From contig DATDHU010000154.1 of NCBI GenBank assembly GCA_036521415.1, positions 20,567 to 84,566 of the forward strand: a stretch of DNA of 64,000 bases. The letters are read 5' to 3'. Of this stretch, positions 33,287-40,620 are shown piece after piece. Below the pieces are notes generated by a model, which worked only from the letters and a program-made list of their open reading frames with translations, was not told the DNA's origin and searched no databases. Every line of letters begins with the position of its first letter. Position 1 is the stretch's first letter. Source of the stretch: DASXMT01 sp036521415 (GTDB taxonomy: Bacteria; Actinomycetota; Acidimicrobiia; Acidimicrobiales; RAAP-2). The translations under genes were made by a program, and so were the position numbers.

Positions 33287-34141
33287 TCAGCCAAAGAAGG
33301 CGAAAGCGCGGGTCTCGACGCTGGCCCGGGTGGCGACGCCGGGGGGACAACTCGGGTCGTCGAAGGCCGTGTGTGCCACCCGCGACGGACAATCGCTGTC
33401 GCTGTCGTGAGCCTTGAACACCAGCACCTCGTCCGGAGTCATATCCCGGAAGTAGCACCAGCGATGGTCCTCGCTGTAGCAGTAGCCGGTGGTGTCGTGG
33501 CGGATGTCGCCCGAGAGCTCGGTGGTCACGGCGGTCACCGTCACCTCATCGCCTGGCGCGATCGTCCGAGCATCGCAGACGGCCAGGGGAATGTCCTGGG
33601 GCGGCGGGGTGACCGCCCGCCACATGTTGTACGCCGCCCATCGTGGGTAGCCGTCCACGTCGAAGGCATCGGTGACGACCCCCAGGAGCCCGACCACAGA
33701 ATGGTCGGTGTTATCGGCGTGGGGGTAGCGCGCCGGCTTGGCGTTGGGAAGGCCCGAGAGCTTGTCGACCTCTCCTTCGCCGTAGCGCTTCTTTCCGGCC
33801 GACATCACCACGACCAGGTCGGCACCGGTCACCTCAGTGAGCAGGGCAGCCATCTCGTGGGCGTAGTGCTGGTCGACGAGCGGATGGACCTGGATCATGT
33901 CGAAGTTCGACACGGCGCTCCGGTGGTCGACGAGGACGAAGCCGTTCCGGTCGAGATCGAGGGTGTCCCGCTCCGGCCTCGTGTTGTGGATCCACACTGA
34001 CTGCCCGGAAGCGAGCTCCATCGTGGAGCGGGTGTCGTCCTCGCTCCAGAACTCGAGCGTGGCGCCGGCATCGTCGCTGCGGTTGAGGAGGTAGTTGACC
34101 TCACCGCGTACTTTTTCGACCTCGGCTGAGGCGATGGTCAC
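33287..34141 (-). CDS. CmcJ/NvfI family oxidoreductase-like protein
   Basis: A 284-residue protein resembling the CmcJ/NvfI (GA4 desaturase-like) group: VVVMSAGKKRYG, RYPHADNTDHS with candidate metal-binding His residues, AAYNMWRAVTPPPQDIPLAVCD, and WCYFRDMTPDEVLVFKAHDSD near the C-terminus. Members act on amino-acid- or terpenoid-derived metabolites, probably as iron/2-oxoglutarate-type enzymes. GTG 34139-34141 with GAGGAG upstream is chosen; ATG 34186 would add 15 residues. No partner genes are adjacent. Confidence 0.75.
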   Translation of the reverse strand: MTIASAEVEKVRGEVNYLLNRSDDAGATLEFWSEDDTRSTMELASGQSVWIHNTRPERDTLDLDRNGFVLVDHRSAVSNFDMIQVHPLVDQHYAHEMAALLTEVTGADLVVVMSAGKKRYGEGEVDKLSGLPNAKPARYPHADNTDHSVVGLLGVVTDAFDVDGYPRWAAYNMWRAVTPPPQDIPLAVCDARTIAPGDEVTVTAVTTELSGDIRHDTTGYCYSEDHRWCYFRDMTPDEVLVFKAHDSDSDCPSRVAHTAFDDPSCPPGVATRASVETRAFAFFG

Positions 34142-34270
34142 TCTGCGCTCCTCTTCTTGTTCCAACACGGCTCTTCTGGTTCCCACACGATTCGTGTCCC
34201 GATATGGCCCTGGGCGCTATCTGTAGGTTTCCACGTCGCCCTCGTGCAATCGAGCAGCGGCCTTCCCTAC

Positions 34271-34468
34271 CTACCGCCTCCTCCGGCTCCCGGACAGCCC
34301 CACGGCCCGAAGGAACGACCCGGTGGCCTTGTTGGTCTGGCGGTAGACAGCTCTGCGCGCATCACGCTTGGCCAGCCCTTCGACGCCGCCGTTCTTCACC
34401 GCCTCGACGTTGCCCATGTCGCGGGCCGCCCGATACAGCTGGCTCCGGAAGGTCCGCTTACGTGCCAT
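34271..34468 (-). CDS. Small basic actinobacterial protein of unknown function
   Basis: A 65-residue, strongly basic protein (MARKRTFRSQLYRAARDMG at the start, many Lys/Arg at the end) with a clear GAGGAA ribosome site. The pattern KRTFRSQLYRAARDMGNVEA is one I recall from small conserved actinobacterial proteins of unknown role. It could bind nucleic acid, judged only from charge. Confidence 0.6.
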   Translation of the reverse strand: MARKRTFRSQLYRAARDMGNVEAVKNGGVEGLAKRDARRAVYRQTNKATGSFLRAVGLSGSRRRR

Positions 34469-34608
34469 CTGGGTTCCTCATCATCGGGCCATTCTGCCCG
34501 ACGGGTGTGTGGGGTGCCTCGACAACCGATCCGCTGTTACAGCCATCACCTGACCTGAGGACCCCACTCGCCCAGCATTCCGGGCCACAAGGAACCAATG
34601 CCCAGGCT

Positions 34609-35271
34609 TTATGCGCTGGTGGTGGCCGTTTCCGCCCGCCGGGCGGCGCGAACCAGTGGGTTGACCTCGGGTGGGCTGATCCTGGACAAGGTGTTGCGGT
34701 CGGTGTGGCTGAACTGCTCCTCCCGGCCCGGGATCTGCAGTATTCCCTCCTCCGCGTACGACCACGTCCCGTCGTCGTTCACCGTCACGTGGATCCGATA
34801 GCTGAGGGTACGGAAGGACTGGTCGAGGAAGGGGTTGGACAGGATGCCGTAGACCTCGGAACCGAGGGTCGCCGTCAGCTCGAAGTCGGTAGCGTCGGCC
34901 GTGGCCGAGCCCGAGGCCAGAAGCGCCTGGGCCCGGGGGATGCCGAGCGTGAGGGTGACCGCTTCGGCTGCGGGCTCCCAGAGCCAGTAGCCCACCTGGT
35001 CGTGGAACGTCTCGGCCTCACCCGGCTTGGTGATGTGGGTGTGGTACCTCAGGCCGTAGAAGAGCTGCGGGCCGTTCGTCTGGCGGTCGATGGGCTGCAG
35101 CTCGTAGTGCTCGACGAAGGTGTCGTGCTCGGTGCCCTCGACGACAGGGTGCTGGTCGGAACCCTTGGTCCCCTCCCAGACGCCGGCCATCGGGCCCAGG
35201 GGCCCAAGGTTCGCCAGGGTATCGGGGTCCCCGTCCGGCTCGGTGTAGATGTCAGGTCCGTACATGGTCAC
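34609..35271 (-). CDS. Nitrobindin-like heme-binding beta-barrel (FABP-like) protein
   Basis: A 220-residue, all-beta protein. GPMAGVWEGTKG near the N-terminus matches the GxWxGxG start of nitrobindins; FYGLRYHTHI, YWLWEPAAEAVTLTLGIPRAQA and YRIHVTVNDDGTWSYAEE follow as barrel strands. The family binds ferric heme and may scavenge NO or peroxynitrite products. ATG 35271 or 35265 may be used. It diverges from the DapB-like gene across 35272-35597, where no other gene is seen. Confidence 0.8.
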   Translation of the reverse strand: MTMYGPDIYTEPDGDPDTLANLGPLGPMAGVWEGTKGSDQHPVVEGTEHDTFVEHYELQPIDRQTNGPQLFYGLRYHTHITKPGEAETFHDQVGYWLWEPAAEAVTLTLGIPRAQALLASGSATADATDFELTATLGSEVYGILSNPFLDQSFRTLSYRIHVTVNDDGTWSYAEEGILQIPGREEQFSHTDRNTLSRISPPEVNPLVRAARRAETATTSA

Positions 35272-35597
35272 TGCGGCACCTCCCGCCCGTCCCGTAGTCG
35301 CTCCGATCCAGCCTCGTGTCCGTCCGCGCCCACGGTGGCGGCCCCGAGATTGACGGGAGTGAGATTATCCGCAGTGAGAGGGACGCACCTGACTCGGAGT
35401 ACGTGGATCGCCGACGAGCTCTGTGGTGGACATGGGGGCGTGGCACGTCAATCCGAGTCATACCGCGCCACCAGACAGGCCTTGCCAGCAACTTCGCGGG
35501 CTACCATGACTCGAATGGTCACAATGCGCATCCGTGTCGTCGGCACAGTGCACGGCATTGGCTCCGGTCGAGACGTCGACACGATCACCCCGTTGGC

Positions 35598-36668
35598 GTG
35601 ACTGCTCTCGGCACCAGGGAGAAGATCCGGGTCGTCCAGTGGACGACCGGCAACGTCGGCCGTCGATCAGTCGTCGCCATCATGGCCAATCCTGCATTGG
35701 CGTTGGTGGGGTGTTACGCGTGGTCGGCTGACAAGGTCGGGAGAGACGTCGGCGAGTTATGCGGCAGCGCCGATACCGGCATTCTGGCCACCGACGACGT
35801 CAGTGCCCTCCTCGCTCTACAGCCGGATTGCGTTGTCTACAATCCCAAATGGCCTGATGTCGACGAGCTGGTGCGCATCCTGAGGGCTGGGGTCAACATC
35901 GTGACGACGGCATCGTTCATCACCGGCCATGGACTGGGCGACAACCGCCAACTGCTCATCGATGCCTGTGACCATGGGCAGAGCTCGATCTTCGGGTCCG
36001 GGATGAACCCGGGACTGGCCAACCTGCTCGGCCTCCTATCCGCGGGTCTGTGCGATCGGGTTGATTCGATCACCGTTCTCGAGTCGGTGGACTCGACCGG
36101 GTACGATTCGCCCGAAACGGAACTGTCTGTGGGATTCGCCCGTCCAATCGATGACCCGTCCCTGCCTTCGATGACCGCGGCGGGGACCGCCATATTCGGG
36201 GAGGCTGTAGGCCTGATGGCCGACGCACTCGGCATCGAGCTCGACGATGTCCGCTGCGAGGCGGAGTACGCGCAAACGACGCAGCATCTCGACCTTGGGT
36301 CGTGGTCGATCGCTCCCGGCTGCGTTGCCGGAGTGGCTGCGAACTGGCAGGGCATCGTGGCGGACCGACCCGTCGTACAGCTGAAGACCCGATGGCGAAA
36401 GGGCAGCCATCTCGAACCAGACTGGCAAATCGAGCACGGTTACATCATCGATATTCAAGGTCAACCATGTGTAAAGACCAAACTAGAGGTCTATCCAGCG
36501 GCAGACTTCCAAGCGACGACCTTCGCCGACTACATGGTTCTCGGGATGATCATGACGGCCCTCCCGGCAATCAACGCCATCCCCCAGGTGTGCCGGGCGC
36601 GGCCAGGAATCGTCACGTATCTCGATCTCCCCTTCATAGCGCCGCAGGGCTGGGTTCCTACACGCTGA
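35598..36668 (+). CDS. Dihydrodipicolinate-reductase-like NAD(P)-binding protein
   Basis: A 356-residue two-domain dehydrogenase. An N-terminal Rossmann domain (IRVVQWTTGNVGRRSVVAIMANP) precedes a C-terminal domain with GSGMNPGLANLL. It belongs with DapB-fold proteins such as 2,4-diaminopentanoate dehydrogenase rather than lysine-pathway DapB, which is much shorter. GTG 35598 starts just before the Rossmann domain; the open frame upstream is not conserved. It stands alone and convergent with the HATPase gene. Confidence 0.8.
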   Translation: MTALGTREKIRVVQWTTGNVGRRSVVAIMANPALALVGCYAWSADKVGRDVGELCGSADTGILATDDVSALLALQPDCVVYNPKWPDVDELVRILRAGVNIVTTASFITGHGLGDNRQLLIDACDHGQSSIFGSGMNPGLANLLGLLSAGLCDRVDSITVLESVDSTGYDSPETELSVGFARPIDDPSLPSMTAAGTAIFGEAVGLMADALGIELDDVRCEAEYAQTTQHLDLGSWSIAPGCVAGVAANWQGIVADRPVVQLKTRWRKGSHLEPDWQIEHGYIIDIQGQPCVKTKLEVYPAADFQATTFADYMVLGMIMTALPAINAIPQVCRARPGIVTYLDLPFIAPQGWVPTR

Positions 36669-36687
36669 GTGAGTGCGGGGTTCGCAA

Positions 36688-36710
36688 GGCCATTTGGCCC
36701 CACCTTGGGG
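36688..36710. terminator. Overlapping hairpins between convergent genes
   Basis: GGCC-ATTT-GGCC (36688-36699) overlaps CCCC-ACCTT-GGGG (36698-36710), between stops at 36668 (+) and 36714 (-). The stems are short. They are mutually exclusive structures suited to ending transcription from both sides. Confidence 0.35.
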
Positions 36711-36713
36711 TTC

Positions 36714-37190
36714 TCAGACGTCTGTTTTGGGTATGACACTTTTGTTGCCCCAACCCTCGGGGTTCGAGATGTAGTCATCACCCTTTGGCAGGCTGAACCA
36801 GACCGTCTTGCCCGAATCGTTCTCAACGACGCCCCACTGGTCTGACAAGTCGCGGACCAGTGGAAGTCCTCGACCGTGGTCGTCGATGTTATGCACCGAC
36901 TCGACTAGCACCGGCAACACATCGCTCTCGTCGATGACCTCCACACGGAGGGCACCCCCGGGATCGCTGAGCACGACCTCAACCGGTGAGTGTGCGTGCA
37001 ACACGGCATTGGTCACTACTTCGCTGATGAGAAGCTCGGCCACGAAGACCATGTCCGGAGGCCAGTCATGCAGCGCCGTCCGTACGAATTCGCGGGCGGC
37101 CGATGCGCTGGCAAGTTCGGCCGGAAACCGACTCGTGACCGGGTCGCGCCGCTCATTCGATGATCTATATGCACGGAGGATGGTCCGAAC
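36714..37190 (-). CDS. HATPase_c (anti-sigma/RsbW-like) ATP-binding protein
   Basis: A GHKL ATP-binding domain: N-box ELLISEVVTNAVLHA, G1-like VEVIDESDVLP and G2 DHGRGLPLVRDLSDQWG. Such proteins act as serine kinases or anti-sigma factors. The only ATG (37050-37052) would cut off the first strand and helix. The frame is open and family-like for 45 more codons (FPAELASASAAREFVRTALHDWPPD), up to a TAG at 37191-37193, without ATG, GTG or TTG. The real start may be a rare codon such as ATC 37179-37181, or a frameshift lies upstream. It diverges from the small hydrophobic protein and STAS genes. Confidence 0.75.
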   Translation of the reverse strand, partial: VRTILRAYRSSNERRDPVTSRFPAELASASAAREFVRTALHDWPPDMVFVAELLISEVVTNAVLHAHSPVEVVLSDPGGALRVEVIDESDVLPVLVESVHNIDDHGRGLPLVRDLSDQWGVVENDSGKTVWFSLPKGDDYISNPEGWGNKSVIPKTDV

Positions 37191-37335
37191 CTACCCAGGC
37201 CCACCGATTGGAAACCCCTTCGGGCAGAACGAGTCTTTAGCACGCAGAAGGCATTGACGTGGTTTGAACAATGCGAGTGACGGGAACATCACAGCGTGCG
37301 GATCGAAGGATCCACAAAAACGGGGAGCTACACAA

Positions 37336-37500
37336 TTGCTGGTTCTGCTTGCATTGCTTTTGGTCATCATCTTCGCTGGCTTGGGTTTTGCCCTTCACGT
37401 CCTTTGGATCGTGGCTGCCGTACTGCTGGTGCTGTGGCTGATCGGGTTCGTCGTCGGCCGAGGCGAGGGCTCAGGGAGGCACGGGTTCTATCGTTGGTAG
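37336..37500 (+). CDS. Small hydrophobic membrane protein
   Basis: A 54-residue protein with two closely spaced membrane helices (LVLLALLLVIIFAGLGFAL and VLWIVAAVLLVLWLIGFVVG) and a short basic tail (GRHGFYRW). Similar small hydrophobic proteins are widespread in actinobacteria with unknown role. TTG 37336 has GGGGAG 8 bases upstream; an upstream start at 37264 would add an unlikely tail. It lies 16 bases before the STAS gene. Confidence 0.65.
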   Translation: MLVLLALLLVIIFAGLGFALHVLWIVAAVLLVLWLIGFVVGRGEGSGRHGFYRW

Positions 37501-37516
37501 TCGCGGCTGAACTCAT

Positions 37517-37843
37517 GTGATGCCGTTTCAGCCCGACTACTCAGCGGAGGCCCATGGTGTCGGTGACGAGGAACCGGTGGTCGTAGTCCGAGGTGAAGTG
37601 GATCTCGTCACCGCCCCTTGGCTCGCAACTCTGCTCACCGAGGTCTTGCGCCATGATCCGAAACGAATCGTGGTCGACCTCACTGCGGTGACCTTCTTCA
37701 ATGCCAGAGGCGCTGCCGTCATCGCATCTGTCCGGAGGCAACTGCCCGCTCACTTTGAACTCGTTCTGCGCAGGCCGAATCCACTCGTCCGCTGGCTGCT
37801 GCAACTCGCAGAGCTGGACGGTCCTTGCCTCATCGAGGGTTAG
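37517..37843 (+). CDS. STAS domain (anti-anti-sigma-like) protein without the usual phospho-serine
   Basis: A 108-residue STAS fold: VVVVRGEVDLVTAPWLATLL, RIVVDLTAVTFFNARGAAVIASV, LVLRRPNPLVRWLLQL. In SpoIIAA the core motif is DSSG with phosphorylatable Ser; here that segment is NARG, so the kinase target is missing. The neighbouring divergent gene is a HATPase protein of the anti-sigma class, a likely partner. ATG 37517 (or 37520). The stretch 37844-37986 has no gene. Confidence 0.82.
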   Translation: MMPFQPDYSAEAHGVGDEEPVVVVRGEVDLVTAPWLATLLTEVLRHDPKRIVVDLTAVTFFNARGAAVIASVRRQLPAHFELVLRRPNPLVRWLLQLAELDGPCLIEG

Positions 37844-37986
37844 CCATCACTCTGTAGTACATGACCGACATCGTGAGCAGAGCCACCGTCAGCCAGACCT
37901 CCAACTTTGGGTGGTCCTCGGTTCACATCGGTGTGGAGGACTACGACCGCCCTTGTCGGGTCACGTGACCCGACGGTCATCGAACT

Positions 37987-38964
37987 TCAGACGAGAAGCG
38001 TCTTGGCAACGGTCTCACGGGCTTCGATCGCAAGATGGGCCTTCGCTGCCTCAGCCAATGAGAAGGTTTGGCCCACCAGTGGGACCAGCTGTCCGGCACC
38101 CAGTTCGGCGAGAACGGCGTTAAGCAGCCGAGACCGGTCGCCCTCGCCGTACTGGAGGTCGGCGATGGTGGTCACGGTCACGCCACGACGCTCCATCTCG
38201 CCCGCGTCGATGGGTGCGAACGAGCCACTCGGGGTGCCGTGGGCCGAGAACCGCCCACCGTCGGCAATCAACCCGAAGGCTTCTCCGCCGGTCGTGCCGC
38301 CGACGCCGTCTAGCACGATGGTCGGTCGGCGTCCACCGGTGGCGTCAAGGACCGCTTGGGTCCAGCCCGGTTCGCCGTAGTCCACTGCGGCTGCTGCTCC
38401 GGCTCCCGCCACGACCTCTCGTTTCGTGGACCCCCGTGCGGCGCCAACAACGTTTGTTCCTCCGTTGGTGAGCAGTTGTACGAGAAGGATCCCCATGCCG
38501 CCGGCAGCGGCCAGGACGAGCGCCCACTCCCCGTCCTCGGGCGCCGTCTTCTCCAGGACGCGCAGCGCCGTGCTGCCGTCGTGGAGCACTGCGGTGGCGT
38601 CGAGGAGGTCTACTCCGTCGGGCACCGGGGCGCAGTCCTCGAGGTCGACTGCCGCCAATTCGGAGTAGCCGCCGGTGCCGCCGGGTCCGCCCGTGTGCGC
38701 CACCACCGGCCGGTCACGCCAGTCGGCGTCGACTCCGTCGCCGAGGGCGGTAACCGTGCCGCCCACGCCGTTGCCCGGCACGTACGGCGGTCGGATCGGG
38801 AAGTAGCCGGCGCCCCTACCGGAACGGATCATGGTGTCCACGAACAACACGTCACAGGCCGAGGTCGCAACGACGACCTGCCCGGGCCCAGGCGCGGGAT
38901 CCGGTAGGTCGCGCAACTCGAGGACTTCTGGTCCGCCGAAGCGTGCCACCTCGACGGCGCGCAT
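37987..38964 (-). CDS. Zinc-binding-dehydrogenase (quinone oxidoreductase) family protein
   Basis: A 325-residue MDR protein: MRAVEVARFGGPEVLELRD and PGPGQVVVATSACDVLFVD at the N-terminus, YVPGNGVGGTVTALGDGV, and the NADPH Rossmann part VLAAAGGMGILLVQLL. No structural-zinc Cys cluster is seen, which fits the zinc-free quinone reductase branch. It starts one base after the stop of the PPOX gene, so it is the second gene of a two-gene operon under the SoxR-like promoter. Confidence 0.88.
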   Translation of the reverse strand: MRAVEVARFGGPEVLELRDLPDPAPGPGQVVVATSACDVLFVDTMIRSGRGAGYFPIRPPYVPGNGVGGTVTALGDGVDADWRDRPVVAHTGGPGGTGGYSELAAVDLEDCAPVPDGVDLLDATAVLHDGSTALRVLEKTAPEDGEWALVLAAAGGMGILLVQLLTNGGTNVVGAARGSTKREVVAGAGAAAAVDYGEPGWTQAVLDATGGRRPTIVLDGVGGTTGGEAFGLIADGGRFSAHGTPSGSFAPIDAGEMERRGVTVTTIADLQYGEGDRSRLLNAVLAELGAGQLVPLVGQTFSLAEAAKAHLAIEARETVAKTLLV

Positions 38965-38965
38965 G

Positions 38966-39394
38966 TCAGGCCACCTCGTTCCCGGTACGGGTGGGGGTCA
39001 AGTCCCGCGTCGCGAAGCCCGGGTGGTCAGGGTCCACATTGAACGAGACGATGCGTCGGGGATGGATCCGGATGATCTCGGGCGCCAGATGGCCTTGCGG
39101 GTCGTCGCTGTCAACCGCAGTCTCGGCGACGCCGCGGATCTCGAGAAAGTGGGCACCTTCCATCGACGGTTCGGTGACCTCATCGACGACGAAGGCCACG
39201 TGTGGATTGGCCTGGACGTTGCGGTACTTGGCGCTGGCGCTCATGTTGAACCCGGTGATGTCGATGGTGCCAAGCGCCGAGTTGTACGCAAAGCCCAGCG
39301 GCTTGACCTGAGGGGTCCCGTTCCGGCCCAGCGTGGCCAGGTGACCACGGGGGTGGCGGGCGAGGAACCGTACTTCCGCTTCGTGAAAGGTCAT
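38966..39394 (-). CDS. PPOX class F420-dependent oxidoreductase-like protein
   Basis: A 142-residue split-barrel flavin/deazaflavin protein: HPRGHLATLGRNGTPQVKPLGF, SAKYRNVQANPHVAFVVDEV, FLEIRGVAETAV and IIRIHPRRIVSFNVDP, typical of the F420-binding PPOX group. ATG 39392-39394 lies 7 bases after a -10 box, so it is probably leaderless. It heads the operon with the MDR dehydrogenase. Confidence 0.85.
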   Translation of the reverse strand: MTFHEAEVRFLARHPRGHLATLGRNGTPQVKPLGFAYNSALGTIDITGFNMSASAKYRNVQANPHVAFVVDEVTEPSMEGAHFLEIRGVAETAVDSDDPQGHLAPEIIRIHPRRIVSFNVDPDHPGFATRDLTPTRTGNEVA

Positions 39395-39401
39395 GGTGAA
39401 T

Positions 39402-39432
39402 AGGCTAAAACCTCAAGTGAAGTTGAAGTCAA
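39402..39432 (-). promoter_or_regulatory. MerR/SoxR-type promoter of the PPOX-dehydrogenase operon
   Basis: Minus strand: TTGACT (39427-39432), a 19-bp spacer (39408-39426) and TAGCCT (39402-39407). The dyad ACCTCAAGT-GA-AGTTGAAGT (39410-39429; 7 of 9 positions) matches the SoxR/MerR box (CCTCAAG...CTTGAGG) closely. No such regulator is encoded next to it, so it must act in trans. Confidence 0.62.
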
Positions 39433-39609
39433 GACCCTGTGGTGAATCTCAATCCGGGACCTTTGACCCTGCCCGTCCGGGTTGGCTCCACAATCTTGCT
39501 ATTCCTAATTCCTCGTGGATTGCCAAGCTGGTGGCGCTGGCTAGCAAGCTGATCGCTGTGCCTTCACACCCCGCCCGGTTCGGTCGAAGGACGCCATTGT
39601 CCGTTGTGA

Positions 39610-39819
39610 TCATTTCCTGGCCTTCGTCGAGGACCTGCTCACCGCCCCGATCACCGGCGCCATGACCAACCAAAGTCCGATGGTGACCACCATCGACGTC
39701 AGATAACCAAAAGGACGAATGCCTACGTCCTGGTAGACGATTCCCGCAAAGATCATCAACAACCAGGAGCTCACGAAAAACAGAGGACCTGCCGACACCA
39801 CCTTGAAGAAATCTCCCAC
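39610..39819 (-). CDS. Small two-helix membrane protein
   Basis: A 69-residue protein with two membrane helices (AGPLFFVSSWLLMIFAGIVY and LTSMVVTIGLWLVMAPVIGAV) joined by a short polar loop, and a basic tail. GTG 39817-39819 has GGGAGG 8 bases upstream. The family is not recognised. Confidence 0.5.
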   Translation of the reverse strand: MGDFFKVVSAGPLFFVSSWLLMIFAGIVYQDVGIRPFGYLTSMVVTIGLWLVMAPVIGAVSRSSTKARK

Positions 39820-39969
39820 GACTAGACACCTCCCAACCGCCACAATAGACAACCGTGGTCAGCGATCGGGGAACCCGAATCTGCCGGGACCGGTGGGGCC
39901 GCTGGCACGTCCGTGGACCCTTGCGACGGCCACATCGGTGACAAGCTGGCGGGGGTGAGAAAAGTGGGC

Positions 39970-40200
39970 TTACTTGATATCAGTAGCTGCTTCAGTCACC
40001 AGTATTTTGGCGAGGGTTGTGGACTCGCCAACGAGCTGATCAAGCGCCGACTTCAGGGCGCTATTCACCCTTTCGCGAGGGAACTCAATCACAAGGTCTT
40101 GCCAACTGTCGCCGATTTCCGCCTCAACCGTCGCCACCAATCGCCAACCAGCCTCGATCCCGTCGTCTCTACTTATCTTGATGGCCTTGAGTCCAAGCAT
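39970..40200 (-). CDS. Small hypothetical protein
   Basis: A 76-residue protein starting at ATG 40198-40200: two strand-like segments (GWRLVATVEAEI, QDLVIEFP) then a helix (ERVNSALKSALDQLVGESTTLAKILV). It looks like a compact alpha-beta domain. No family is recognised; the base composition is less GC-rich than its neighbours. Confidence 0.45.
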   Translation of the reverse strand: MLGLKAIKISRDDGIEAGWRLVATVEAEIGDSWQDLVIEFPRERVNSALKSALDQLVGESTTLAKILVTEAATDIK

Positions 40201-40346
40201 GTCCCGAGACTAAACCACCACTCCGTGCCTGGTCTTGAGGCGCTGCGCCCCCCCGTCAAGGCCACCGCCACATCCGTCACCGCCACGCCCGTCGCCACCG
40301 CAACCAGCTGCGCGACGGTGCCGGTGCTGGACCGCTCGCGTAATCA

Positions 40347-40400
40347 CGACCGACCTCCCAACCCCGACCGACCTCCCAACCCCGACTGACCTCCCAACCG
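40347..40400. repeat. 18-bp tandem repeat, three copies
   Basis: CGACCGACCTCCCAACCC occurs at 40347 and 40365 exactly, and at 40383 with two changes. It lies in a non-coding stretch (40201-40518) upstream of the phosphotransferase gene. It could be simple slippage or a regulator-binding array. Confidence 0.75.
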
Positions 40401-40518
40401 CGCCGAGGTCGAATTGGATCATCGCGCCCGAATCCGAGCTGGTCGCACAGCTGGCGCCTGGGGTAGAACCACACTGTCACAAACGGTATAGTGTCGTAGT
40501 CTGAGAGGGGGGCAGGGC

Positions 40519-40620
40519 ATGAACTACTGGAAGGTCGTCGTGGTGAGCAGGATGGGACTTGCCCGTGGTCGATCCGTCCACCTCGGCGGCCCCGTTGTCC
40601 ACCGGGCGCGGCTCCGGTGA
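40519..40620 (+). CDS. Possible 33-residue upstream ORF (leader peptide)
   Basis: ATG 40519 has a purine-rich ribosome site (GAGAGGGGGGCAGGG), follows a good -10 (TATAGT, 40487-40492), and its TGA (40618-40620) overlaps the GTG start of the phosphotransferase gene (GTGA). The product (MNYWKVVVVSRMG... basic) has no known family. The overlap suggests translational coupling. Confidence 0.35.
   Translation: MNYWKVVVVSRMGLARGRSVHLGGPVVHRARLR

Noticed and set aside
40347..40400. CRISPR array
   Set aside because: The three 18-bp units are contiguous with no spacers and there are no cas genes; it is a simple tandem repeat. The same applies to the repeats at 9385, 13891, 16462 and 20133.
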